Source: Coleophoma eucalyptorum (lineage: Eukaryota; Ascomycota; Leotiomycetes; Helotiales; Dermateaceae). From it: a stretch of DNA of 64,000 nt. The DNA is taken from NCBI GenBank assembly GCA_026120035.1, contig JALRME010000060.1:62001-126000 (forward strand). Reading direction: 5' to 3'. Both the position numbers and the translations under genes were made by a program. Below the pieces are notes generated by a model that had not been told where the DNA came from, did no database searches, and saw only the letters and a program-made list of their open reading frames with translations. This document shows, in pieces, positions 1 to 10,408 of this stretch (positions are counted from its first letter, which is position 1; each line of letters begins with the position of its first letter).

Positions 1-753
1 GGCTAGCTGTTCCTCGGTCCCGAATGTGCCCCGTCCAAGAGCGCCCCACGGTGCAATTGCCATCCCCTCCGCCTCACACATGGGGAGGATATCGCGCTCG
101 ATATCCCGCAGCGCCGCACTCCAGTGTCCTTGGTAGACACTGAACTGTGTCAAGCCGTGGTCACGGGCATACTGGTTCGCCTTGCTAACGACCCAGGCGG
201 GCGTGTCGGAGATGCCAAGATAGAGTAGCTTCCCCGAAGCGACGAGGTGGTGCAGCGCTTGCATGAGCTCCGGGATCGAGGTGGTGAAATCCCACCAGTG
301 CAGGTACAGCAGATCGATGTAGTCCGTCTGCAATTTCTTGAGACTGGCCTCGAAGGAGACGCGGAGACTCTTGGCGTGGTTTCCTTGGTAGTTGGACTTG
401 ATCTTCTTCTCGGCCCCCTGCTTGGGGTAGCAGGTGGTGAACTTGGTAGCGAGCACGATCTCATCGCGGTTCTTGCGGGCCGCCATCCATTCTCCAATCC
501 ACAACTCCGACTCTTCGTTTTGGTAGTTGTTGGCTGTGTCGATGAAGTTGCCGCCGCTCTCGTAGAAGTAGTCCAGCATCGCGAAGCTGTCTTTCTTGTC
601 GCACTTGCCCATGACCTCCGCCCAGGCGTCGCCAAAGTTCATGGCCCCCAGACAGAGAGGTGACACCCGTACACCTGCGGTGGGTGCCAACAGGCGGTGG
701 AAGCCGAGCAGAGAGTTGGGCTTGGGAGCCGGAGGGAAGAGATTCTGCGCCAT
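1..753 (-). CDS. aldo/keto reductase, AKR9/aryl-alcohol dehydrogenase-like (3' end outside window)
   Basis: NADPH-dependent oxidoreductase of the aldo/keto reductase superfamily, closest in pattern to fungal aryl-alcohol dehydrogenases and norsolorinic-acid reductase-like enzymes. The frame is open from ATG at 753 to the window edge (251 codons), so the C-terminus is missing. The catalytic tetrad is readable: Asp72 and Tyr77 in FIDTANNY, Lys104 in ATKF, His152 in LHWWD. The N-terminal motif RVSPLCLGAMNFG is typical of this subfamily. No intron is seen in the visible part. The substrate cannot be deduced; these enzymes reduce aromatic or aliphatic aldehydes and often sit in secondary-metabolism loci, but nothing next to it supports such a cluster. 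Confidence 0.9.
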   Translation of the reverse strand, partial: MAQNLFPPAPKPNSLLGFHRLLAPTAGVRVSPLCLGAMNFGDAWAEVMGKCDKKDSFAMLDYFYESGGNFIDTANNYQNEESELWIGEWMAARKNRDEIVLATKFTTCYPKQGAEKKIKSNYQGNHAKSLRVSFEASLKKLQTDYIDLLYLHWWDFTTSIPELMQALHHLVASGKLLYLGISDTPAWVVSKANQYARDHGLTQFSVYQGHWSAALRDIERDILPMCEAEGMAIAPWGALGRGTFGTEEQLA

Positions 754-1979
754 GTTGAATTGAGTGACTTTCTTGCTATGTTTTGAAGGCGAGGGGTGTT
801 AATGTGGGGTTATGATGTAGCCGAGCTTGATACTTCACAGTTGACTGAGTGCTAGCAAGTTGGCGGACTGGGACCAGTAGGCAACTTAAGTATTCATTTA
901 TACCTTAGGCTGGAGTTTAGCCCAGTAACTTTGAGTCTATCCCCGAACCTAACTCCACCGTTATTACCGAATAGATCTGCTGTGACAAGTCGTGCCTCTC
1001 GATGCTTTTGAGTTTCGGCCGATGCGGTGGAGGTGGAGCGGTGCTGTCTATAACGCCGACGAAATAACCTGCGAATTCACTCACATTTGTTAATCGCCGA
1101 CTCTACCATGTGCATGACATTGAGCTCAATTGGTTTGCGCCCACATTACAAATATTTTGTGCATGGCCAAGAAACGTGTATATAATTCTTAATAGGTGAT
1201 ACGACAGTGAAGCAGAACGAAGGATACTCTTTCACAATCATCCTTTCTGGAGAATTACGGGGAAGGAGAGGAAGCAGGCGACGCTCTAAGCGACCAGGGC
1301 AGAGTTGGTCCTTTCCTCAACAATGCATACGTGGAGCCACGGTCCATTACTACAATGATGATATTGTCGATTTATATTTGACGTTTTGGGACTTGATAAT
1401 TGTATAAAACGATAGTTTTAAAAGCATTAGGTACTAAGAAGCTGTGGAGTTAGATAAGAGTGTTATCGAATAACACGCTACTTCCTTTGTTTGCTTGAAG
1501 GCGCTTTATAGCTCTATAGTTGTTACTGATAGCTTCGAAAAAGGGCCACTTTTGAATAGAAAAAATGCGACAGTATCTTGCCTAACTCTAGATGTGCTGC
1601 CCGTGGAATTTTCTTAGGCAACAGCCATAATGGGATATCAAAGTATTTAACCTCCGAGATATGATATATGAGTACCTAGTATCCACCAGGAGAGCTTAAG
1701 TATCACGGTGTAAGAATCCCGTACGTATTAGCAGAAATACCGGCAACCTTGGGATAGAACTGTGAATGGCATCAAAATCACGCCCCTCCGCATCTCCACA
1801 GCATGCAACCTAAAGAGTGGGGAAGCTCGTGCGCCCCGCAACTTCGGGAGATCTCTCAGCGGGCAAGACTTAGACCGCATGCCAAGAGACTCAAGTCTTC
1901 AAGAAATACATAAAGGACGACCTAGAATCAAAGCCATCTAGAAAGAGGAGGTTTAGGTAATAGAAGAATTTATTACAAA
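754..1979. other. intergenic region between divergent AKR and GH105 genes
   Basis: About 1.2 kb, AT-rich and without a convincing gene. It must hold both divergent promoters. A 66-codon open frame at 1207-1407 has no recognisable features. Confidence 0.5.
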
Positions 1980-3189
1980 ATGCCACTCAAAGCCTACGAC
2001 CTCTCGTCGCAAGAAATCTCCCAAACCATAAATCTCCTCATCAACAACCTCGTAAACATCACCGACACCTCTGGGAAGTTTCTGCTGCACCTACCAGATG
2101 GACGAGTAATCGATACCAAGGGCTGGAACGACTGGGAATGGACTCACGGCATTGGGCTGTATGGTCTATACCAGCACCACGTCTTAACTGGCTCATCAGA
2201 TAGCCTGCGAATTATTGAAGAATGGTTCGCAGCGCGATTCAGCGAGGGTGGGACCACGAAGAATATTAACACTATGGCTGTCTTCCTGACATTGGCATAT
2301 GTGTATGAGGAGACTGGGAATGTGATATACAAGCCGTGGCTCGAGAGCTGGGCGGAGTGGGCGATGTATGAACTGCCACGCACGAAATATGGGGGCATGC
2401 AGCATATCACCTATAACAATCTGAACGAGCAGGAATTGTGGGATGATACTTTGATGATGACAGTATGTATTTGCTACTCTTCTTTAACCAAACATATACA
2501 TACGTACAAAAGGTTTGTATCTCACTAATCGACTTACTCACACCCCTCAGGTCCTTCCCCTCGCCAAAATCGGCTTGATCCTGCACAAACCAGCATACGT
2601 CAATGAAGCCAAACGCCAATTTCTGCTGCACATTAAATATCTTTTCGACACCAAAACCGGGCTTTTCTTCCACGGCTGGACCTTCAAGGCCAACGGGCAC
2701 AACTTCGCCAACGCACTATGGGCCCGCGGGAATTCTTGGCTAACGATCGCCATCCCGGAATTCCTAGAGCTGCTGGATCTACCCGCCGATGACGCGTTCC
2801 GGCTGCATCTTGTCGACACACTGCAGGCACAGATTGATGCGTTATGCGCATTGCAGAACCCGGATGGGCTGTGGCGAACTTTGCTCGACCAGCCGGAGTC
2901 GGAGGGATCGTATGTTGAGAGTTCGGCCACGGCTGGGTTTGCGTTTGGGATCTTGAAGGCTTTGAGAATGCGGCTTGTGAGTGGGGAGAAGTATCGTAAT
3001 GTTGTGGTCAGGGCTGTCAAAGCGGTTTTGGGAAATGTTAACGCTGAGGGAGAGTTGCTGAATGTTAGTTTTGGTACGGCTATGGGACATGACTTGCAAC
3101 ACTACAAGGATATTGAACGTACTAGTATGCCGTATGGTCAGGCGATGGCGATTATGGCTCTAACGGAGTTTTTGAGGGTCTTTATTTGA
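1980..3189 (+). CDS. GH105 unsaturated rhamnogalacturonyl/glucuronyl hydrolase
   Basis: Intracellular (no signal peptide) glycoside hydrolase family 105 enzyme of 373 residues. Family 105 removes the 4,5-unsaturated galacturonate left at chain ends by rhamnogalacturonan lyases. Two exons, 1980-2462 and 2551-3189, are joined in phase 0 across an 88-bp intron (GTATGT ... CTAAT ... CTCAG). Family landmarks are HGIGLYGLY near residue 60, WDDTLMM at 154-160 containing the likely catalytic Asp (155/156), HGWTFKANGHNFANALWARG in exon 2, SSATAGFAFGI, and MPYGQAMAIMALTEFLR at the end. It is a logical partner of the PL4 lyase at 58-60 kb. A degraded relative of its last 31 codons lies at 9790-9882. Confidence 0.92.
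2463..2550 (+). other. intron of GH105 gene
   Basis: Donor GTATGT, branch-like CTAAT near 2525 and acceptor CTCAG. Removing it joins LMMT to VLPLAKIG, restoring a family-typical sequence. Confidence 0.9.
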
Positions 3190-3584
3190 CGGTAGTATTT
3201 AGAGCAGGCCAGGAGAGGTTCGAGGGATCGAAGTTGTTGGCATGGAAAGATGCTATGCGGAATATCAGGATGTAAGCTCTGGGCAAGGCCTCCACAGTGA
3301 ACGTTTTGTGCACTGAAATCAGCAGACAAAATACCACAAGGTATACAGCAGCATTTTGAATAATGAATTATTTATTTCCAAGTCTCTAGCCTGTAAATTG
3401 AAAGCCATTATTAATTCCCGTTGCGATTCTGAACTCCAAACGCAATCCTAGATAATGTACATGTCTCAGTACCTGCTCATCCTGAAGCATTAACCCCTCA
3501 GCAACTGAATCCTGTAGCCCATATTACTACGGCTATAGATAAAGGAGCGAGCCTCAACAGGACTTTAGCAACATCACTACAGCC
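3190..3584. other. intergenic region
   Basis: No gene seen. It contains the 3' flank of the GH105 gene. Confidence 0.5.
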
Positions 3585-4040
3585 TCATGGCCGTTCTCCA
3601 TCGCTCAGGCCAGAATTATCTTCCCATGCCCTATCCTTAACACTGGCCGATATATCTTTGTGAGCAGGGAGGATTTCGAAAACAGCCTCGTGAACTACCG
3701 CCCAAGCATAACACAGTACTGTTCGTAGATGCCTGCTCTCTATATTGGCATCGATGGCTTGGTGGGTTAGTAACTGCTCGACCATAGCTTTTTGCCTTCC
3801 ACAGCCGCCCAGGATAACGCTATTTGCCCATTCCAATGCCGTAATTTGACGTCAATACGCCGATGCCAACGAAAGCTTTACCACATCCACGTACCCGCTC
3901 TTAGTAGTCCAGAAGGGAGGGGCCCATGCATTCTCATCCTTTACATTGATATTAGGCTTCTGAGGTCCAGCAGCAGCTCCATAATAACCTTATTTCTCCT
4001 GCCAGCCGCTCACAATACGGTTTCCTTGTCGAATATATCC
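3585..4040 (-). pseudogene. eroded ankyrin repeats downstream of the protease-ankyrin gene
   Basis: Minus-strand fragments of ankyrin-like sequence lie just past the stop of the large ankyrin gene, in shifting frames. From high to low coordinates one can read PNINVKDENAWAP, GYVDVVKLSLASAY, GQIALSWAAVEG, then in another frame KAMVEQLLTHQAIDANI and HEAVFEILPAHKDI. At least two frameshifts separate the pieces, so no long frame survives. They look like a former C-terminal repeat set of the neighbouring gene, or a second ankyrin gene now lost. The fragments are clearly more diverged than the intact tract. Confidence 0.6.
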
Positions 4041-7000
4041 TTAGACGTTGCTACGAGCCGGTTCAGGGGGTGCTCTCCGCCTATCTTTGTCCGCGGCATT
4101 TATGTGAGCGCCACTCGCTAGCAATAACCTCATTATAGTCCCTTGACCTTTCTCTACTGCAATTGAGAGTGCTGTCCGCCCATCTTTATCTACGGCATCA
4201 ATATCAGCATCGCTCGCCAGCAACATCCTTATTACAGCCTCGTGGCCTTTCTCTGCTGCAATAGAGAGTGCCGTCCGCCCATCTTTATCCACGGTATCAA
4301 TGTCTGCGTCGCTTGAGAGCAACATCCTTATTACAGCCTCATGGCCTTTCTCTGCTGCAATAGAGAGTGCCGTTCGTCCATTTTTATTCATAGTATTGAT
4401 AGTAGCGCCTCCGTTTAGCAATATTCTTATAATATGGTCGTAGCCTCTCTCTGCTGCAATAGAGAGTGCCGTCCGCCCATCTTTATCCACGGTATCAATA
4501 TCTGCGTCGCTCGAGAGCAACATCCTTATTACAGCCCCATGGCCTTTCTCTGCTGCAATAGAGAGTGCCGCCCGTCCATCTTTATTCGTGGTATTGATAG
4601 TAGCGCCTCCGTTTAGCAATATTTTTATAATATAGCCGTAGCCTCTCTCTGCTGCAATAGAGATTGCCGTCTGCCCATCCTTATCAACGGTATTAATATC
4701 AGCACCTTTGTTTAGCAGCATCCTCATAACATTGCTGTGACCTCTTTCTACTGCAATAAGGAGTACTGTTCGTCCCTCTTTATTCGCGGTATTGATGTTA
4801 GCGCCGCTCGCTAGTAACTCCTGTATTACAGCCTTCTTACCATTCTCTGCTGCAATAGAGAGTGTCGTCCGCCCATCCTTATCAACAGTATTGATATCAG
4901 CACCTTTGTCTAGCAGCATTCTTATAACATTGCTGTGACCTCTCTCTGCTGCAATAGAGAGTGCAGTCCGCCCATCTTTATTCGCGATATTGATGTTAGC
5001 GCCGCTTGCTAGTAATTCCTGTATTGCAGCCTTTTGATTATTCTCTGCTGCAATAGAGAGTGCCGTCCGCCCATCCTTATCAACGGTATTGATATCAGCA
5101 CCTTTGTCTAGCAGCATTCTTATAACATTGCTGTGACCTCGCTCTGCTGCAATAGAGAGTGCAGTCCGCCCATCTTTATTTGCGGTATTGATGTTAGCGC
5201 CGCTTGCTAGTAATTCCTGTATTGCAGCCTTTTGATTATTCTCTGCTGCAATAGAGAGTGCCGTCCGCCCATCCTTATCAACGGTNNNNNNNNNNNNNNN
5301 NNNNNNNNNNNNNNNNNNNNNNNNNNNNNNNNNNNNNNNNNNNNNNNNNNNNNNNNNNNNNNNNNNNNNNNNNNNNNNNNNNGGTATTGATATCAGCACC
5401 TTTGTCAAGTAGCATTCTTATAACATTGTTGTGACCTCTTTCTGCTGCAATAGAGATTGCTGTCTTCCCATCCTTATCTACGGTATTGATTGTAGTGCCA
5501 CCCGTCAGTAACATCTTTATTACAGCCTCGCCACCTTCTTCTGCTGCTATAGAGAGTGTCGTCCGCCCATCCTTATCAACGGTATTGATATCAGCACCTT
5601 TGTCTAGCAGCATCCTTATAACATTGCTGTGACCTCTCTCTGCTGCAATAGAGAGTGCTGTTCGTCCCTCTTTATTCGCGGTATTGATGTTAGCGCCGCT
5701 CGCTAGTAATTCCTGTATTACAGCCTCCTTATCATTCTCTGCTGCAATAGAGAGTACCGTCCGCCCATCCTTATCAACGGTATTGATATCAGCGCCTTTG
5801 TCCAGTAACATTCTTATAACATTGTTGTGACCTCTTTCTGCTGCAATAGAGAGTGCAGTCCGCCCATCCTTATCCACGGTATTGATATTAGCGCCACCCG
5901 CCAATAACATCATTATTACAGCCTCGCCACCTTCTTCTGCTGCAATAGAGAGCGCTGTTCGACTCGAGCGCTCTGTTGACGCATCTGACTTGGCTCCAGC
6001 CGCCAACAGCATCTTCACAATATTAATTTGGTTCCTTCGTGCTGCTATTTGTAGAGCAGTGTTGCCGTAGTTATCCTCAATATCAAAATTGGCCTCTAAA
6101 TCTTTCAGTCCTGCCAATAGCTGAGGTTGGTTGGTCTTCACTGCCTCCACAACAGACATCGTGGGATATAGATCGTTTTGTTGCAATGAGAACGAGGACT
6201 CGAGTGATAACTGTTGTATCTCTGACCGTGAGCTAGATTGTGGAGCGTATAGTTGGTTTTGCTGATACAGAGGCATGGAATAAGAATGCAATGACTCGTA
6301 TGAAGACCAGTATGGCCGTTGTGAAAACCAGTCCAAGGATGGGGATAACACAGTAGGCATTGTGAGATTTAGATAGTTTAGCTGATGTGAGGACGAGGAT
6401 GAGGATGATGATTGCTCTAATGCAAGTCGTGATTTGATGTCTTCAATAACGCGCTCTGCGGACACAATGTACGCAATACCTGTGAAAGGATTTCCTGCAA
6501 CTATGTGGCCGCAAATCCTATTAGATTTGCATTCGAAGACCCAAGAGCCAGAGTCGCCATAGTTTACTGCCAGGAACCATTAGTTTGATTCCTCAGAAAC
6601 GGAGTAAAAGATGAACGCACCATCACCGTCCAAATGGACAATCCAAACCTCCTCAAAAACTTGGCTCTGGTCCGCCCTCAGAAAAGTTGAGGTACCACGT
6701 AGACTTCCGATCAAAGGCCTTGAATTCGAGCCTAAACTAGTCTCCACTCTTATCGACGCACCACAACGTAATTGCGGACTAGAAAGATTATATGGAGGAA
6801 AGAAATCGATCTTCTCGTCCTGCAAGGTTTTGTAATTGCTAGCTTTGAAGTCCTCGTTAGTAACCTCTATGATAGCCCAGTCAAGATCTTGTTTTTTCTC
6901 TGTCGTTGAAAGTGCGTATAATGACCCTATTTCCATTAACCTATGTTTCTGCACTTCATTGAACCTGATTATTCCGTTGCCTTCTGTTTTATTTCGAGTC

Positions 7001-8076
7001 AGTTGATATCTTTTGGGTTCCTCCAAAGGACCAGGTGGATGATTTGGCGACGTATGTCGTTGCAATGGGCACTGCGGCCTTGGATTTTATTAGTGAAATG
7101 GGCTCATATAATTCCTCATGGAAAGTGACATACATTTAGAGCTTGTAGGATGAAAGTAGAAGTAATCATCATCGTCCCCATCATCGTCATCGGTGTTAAA
7201 ACTGGACCTAGTGAATAGTGTTCCAGATTCAGACCCATCATGAGTAGGGGAATGAATAGTGTTCTTTTGGAATGCGTGGGCAACAGTCATGCCAAATTTA
7301 GTTTTGATCATTTCTGAGCGGGTCCAATCGAAGAAACCGCCTATTGTAGCTTTTCTGTAGTTATCTTGGCTGTCCAGTGCTACATATATATGTATACCAC
7401 ATCGATGTTTCTTAGCTGACTGATCGACGAAAACTTTTGTACCCAATGGCATGAAGCTCGTTGAGGCGACATCAAGATTCGAGGCGATTGATTCAGGGTC
7501 ACCTTGTCTCTCCCGACCAGGATATCTGGACAGATATGATAGTTGAACGCCAGGATAGCTCTCGAGTATGTCACTGGATTCGATAGTATGGACTGCCGCA
7601 AGCCCTGATTTCTCGCTCGCGCATATAATTATAAGAATAGGTAAGGACTCTTCTTTTGTTTCCCCGATCATGAAGGGCTCGAATTCCATCAACTGCGGCT
7701 CTCGATCTTTTAACTTATCGGTGCAGGTGGTAAGGAGATTGCGAACACTGGTTATCAACTCGTCTAGCTGAGTGAGAGCAGGCTCATTCATGACCCAAAT
7801 ACTATATTTGCGTTTGGTACAACATAATTTACCAGCAGATTTCTCAGGACTTTGCCATTTATACTGCTTGGTCGAGGTAGGCCAAGGCTCAGTGGATCGT
7901 AGGATAGCATCCGGAAGTGTTGGAACACCGTCAGATTGATATACCACTTCAGTACGCCCGCCTCGATTATCAATAATTTTGACTCGTTTCACTCTTGGAA
8001 TAAACATTGTTAAAGAGATTTTGTTATTAAAGAATTGATAGGTAATGAGCAGCTCTAGGCTAGCACCCCGAACCAT
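4041..8076 (-). CDS. trypsin-like serine protease domain fused to a long, highly uniform ankyrin repeat array
   Basis: Large protein of about 1,300 residues, assembled from several frames. Exon 1 (8076 to about 7134; a second possible ATG is at 8007) carries an N-terminal region and the protease His in TVAHAF (about residue 267). The next exon (about 7078-6627) carries the Asp in LDWAIIEV. A 60-bp intron (6626-6567, GTGATG ... CTAAT ... GCAG, phase 1) leads to the Ser in NYGDSGSWVFE (about residue 470). A Ser/Gln-rich linker follows, then at least 19 ankyrin repeats of the form DKDGRTALSIAAE..GH..VIRMLL..GADINTV, ending at TAA 4041. The first intron is not resolved: GTATGT at 7133 and AAG at 7079 look right but leave a one-base frame error, so either another site is used or there is a lesion. 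An assembly gap lies at 5286-5382. By analogy with fungal repeat-containing sensors, an immune or self/non-self role is plausible, but this is inference. Confidence 0.72.
4075..5910 (-). repeat. 99-bp tandem repeat array encoding ankyrin units
   Basis: The 33-codon ankyrin unit is repeated almost identically at DNA level. The units are not uniform but alternate in pairs: an NNQKAAIQELLASGANIN unit followed by a GHSNVIRMLLDKGADINT unit, and further downstream a GYDHIIRILLNGGATINT unit followed by a GHEAVIRMLLSSDADIDT unit. This gives a 198-bp higher-order period, the mark of recent duplication or gene conversion of dimers. Confidence 0.9.
5286..5382. other. assembly gap (97 N) inside the ankyrin array
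   Basis: The run of N sits exactly at a repeat position, and both flanks carry the shared bases GGT of the same repeat point. The array is in register only if the missing length is a multiple of 99 minus 3. The given 97 N puts the two sides out of frame by one base; 96 would restore the frame. Confidence 0.95.
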
Positions 8077-8455
8077 TCTTTATGTCTTTCTGTCATCGAT
8101 ATGTAGGCCGGTTTCATTAATATTCAGCTGAGGATGAAGGCTGAAAAAAGGGGGCAGTGCCTAGCTTAGAGGCAAAATTAGGATAGTCATATTTGCTCTT
8201 GTTGCTGCGGTTGTGTCCTCAAAGTCAAAGACCAAATCCGATAATGAGACCAATTACTAGTATCACATGTAAGAATGAGCCACACAGGTAGTGGGAAAGG
8301 TTTTTCTGTCTAACAACTTAACAACTTGAGTAACTGACCATTTATGGAAAACTGAATGAGCAGGCCTTGAGAATCCGAAGACTTCTTTTTGAAGCACAAC
8401 ACGGCATTCATTCTTATTTCCTGGCATTTTATCTGGATTATATTGTCTGCCCACC

Positions 8456-9540
8456 ATGGCTGCAATTGGCATGGTCAACACCGAGGATATTCTGAAACAA
8501 AGTTTGACCTACACACTAAGGTGGACTAATAGTAGGAGGGCGTTTGTGGGTGGTATATGGAATGATTCAGAATGCAATGTATTGCAACTTACATCACTCG
8601 AGTGCTACTTCCAATATTATTACTATGACCAATGTAAGGCTGCAGTATCGGATGCGAGACGCCGTCCCCAAATAAACCATTGAGATATAGTTAACATAGC
8701 ACATTGACTCCTTCGAGATGAACCCCGCTCTATCGATCCAGGAAACTCGATCGAATATGACTGGGAGCCCCTGGCGGTACGTATCTTAACGATGATTGAC
8801 GTTGGTGGTTTTCGACGAGCGGTGATACCTGGCCAGGTTACTCGCAACTGGGAAACAGGGTCACTAAAAGATTTTGTTAGCTTGACCTTTCCTGATACCA
8901 CACATTGCGCCGATGATATTAGGCTCGAGCGTCTGTTCAAGGCTTGCAATCTTGAACGTATTGCGGGAATCCAAGTCAACTGGACATGCAATCTCGCAGA
9001 CCATCTTTTGCTGGAAGAAGATGCCGATACTATGAGTGTCAAACTGTTTTCTCATATCTCATTCTTGAAACTTCATCAGAAATAGTAGGTTGATAGGAGC
9101 GGTCTTTTCTTGATATCAAATAGCTGACCTTTAGATGACAGCGACCTTTTCCCTCCTGGTTTTATAGATGAGACCATTCGTACGCTGGCTCTTCTTTTCC
9201 CATTGGGAGACAAAGACACAGAAAGGTGGTTTGGAAAGGAGTTAAAAGATGTCCAGGGTTTATCGATGAGCATGTTCAGAAGTGCGACTTCTTCCCCAGG
9301 AGGGATGCGCAGATCAGGAAGTTCAAGTTCTGGCATGACCGACTCGTCATCTTGAAAGAGACTTTTGATACCGCAGAGCCAAGAGCACTGTGGCAAGTCT
9401 GGGCTGACCGACGGGACATTAATCGGTGGGCAAGCTTTTGGGTTGCCATCGTTCTCATCCTCGGCTTAACCATATTCTTCGGCGTAATCCAATGTATTGA
9501 AGGTGCACTCCAAGTGTATAAGGCTTACTTTCCTTCATAA
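8456..9540 (+). CDS. C-terminally membrane-anchored ascomycete protein, possibly interrupted
   Basis: Fragments match a pattern common in uncharacterised ascomycete proteins: WEPLA, NWETGSL.DFV.L.FP, RLERLF.A.NLERIAGI, NLADHLL, then FWHDRLVILK.TFD, a DRRDINRW stretch, one hydrophobic segment and GALQVYKAYFPS. Candidate exons are 8456-8633, 8718-8776, 8837-9084 and 9142 onward. The introns 8777-8836 and 9085-9141 have good GTACGT or GTAGGT donors and keep the frame; 8634-8717 (GTAAGG ... CGAG) is weaker but avoids two in-frame TGA codons. The last part is broken: the frame of WFGKEL (to about 9240) differs from that of the C-terminus (clear from about 9270). Either a one-base indel lies near 9255-9265 or a weak GTTAAA intron 9241-9299 is used. 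Function unknown. The N-terminus may begin further upstream. Confidence 0.5.
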
Positions 9541-9789
9541 CCTCAGCTAGAATGAACTTTGCAAGCTTGGCAATGCATGTTGGGGGTTATCTCCAGTTTT
9601 GTATGAATAAGCTGTCATGAAAAGGCTTGCGGTGATCTTGGATGACAAGGAAACGTGTTGTGCTTACTACTTCCTTCACAGTCATACTTCTGGCTCATGA
9701 CAAAGTATGCTGACAGCATTGCTACTTGCCGAAAGGGGCATATGCGTGTACATGTCATTCATTGTAGCCAACGGGGTAGAACGATCAAG

Positions 9790-9882
9790 GGATATGATTT
9801 GAAACACCATAAGGTTATCCAACGCACTAGTATGTCGTAAGATCAGACAGCGGCAATTATTGCTCTCACGGAGTTTGGGAGG
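9790..9882 (+). pseudogene. relic of the 3' end of a second GH105 gene
   Basis: Without any frameshift this segment reads GYDLKHHKVIQRTSMS-stop-DQTAAIIALTEFGR. It aligns residue for residue with the last part of the intact GH105 gene (GHDLQHYKDIERTSMPYGQ, then AMAIMALTEFLR). An in-frame TAA at 9838-9840 replaces the codon for Tyr in MPYGQ. Nearby differences include CCG to TCG and GGT to GAT, that is C-to-T and G-to-A transitions. Nothing recognisable of the rest of the gene remains upstream, so this is a dead fragment. Confidence 0.75.
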
Positions 9883-10408
9883 ACTTCGCATGTCATGCGT
9901 AACGTGATCTGTAAGATCCGTAGGATGACTTGGTAAAGCAGAAAATAGTTTACAGGATGCTTCTTTACAACGAAGAAACAGCTGAGAAATAGAAAGAAGG
10001 CACAGAAATAATAGGTAGGCGTGAAGTATAGGATAACATGTACTCGTGAGAGCATCAAATTGGAATTCTATATATCTGCCTTGGTACCCTAATATCAATA
10101 GCAAACATATCCATTCTTCTCAAGGCTGGGACTTGAACGACTGAACAGCACTGATAGCTGACAGAAGAATGATGCAATCGCTCAAACACATAGTAGTACA
10201 GAGTGGGGGGAAAGAAATAAGCAATCTATATAACGTAAGAAATCATCCTCATAAACATAATCAAAACGCCTCATGTAAATGCTTTATGCCCCGATGATGC
10301 ACCTCATAACCATAGCTTCTTTTTTGGCCTGTCTGTGCATGCAACACCCAACTCCTATTATTTTGGAAAATCCTGTCGTGATGAACGCCCGGCTATGTAA
10401 ATGGTATC
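9883..10408. other. intergenic region
   Basis: No gene recognised. Open frames on the minus strand here lack any family feature. Confidence 0.5.

Noticed and set aside
5286..5382. Two separate ankyrin genes on either side of the N run
   Set aside because: The flanks are the same repeat point in the same orientation; only the gap length breaks the frame.
4075..5910. CRISPR-like array
   Set aside because: The regular repeats are 99-bp coding ankyrin units without unique spacers, in a eukaryote.
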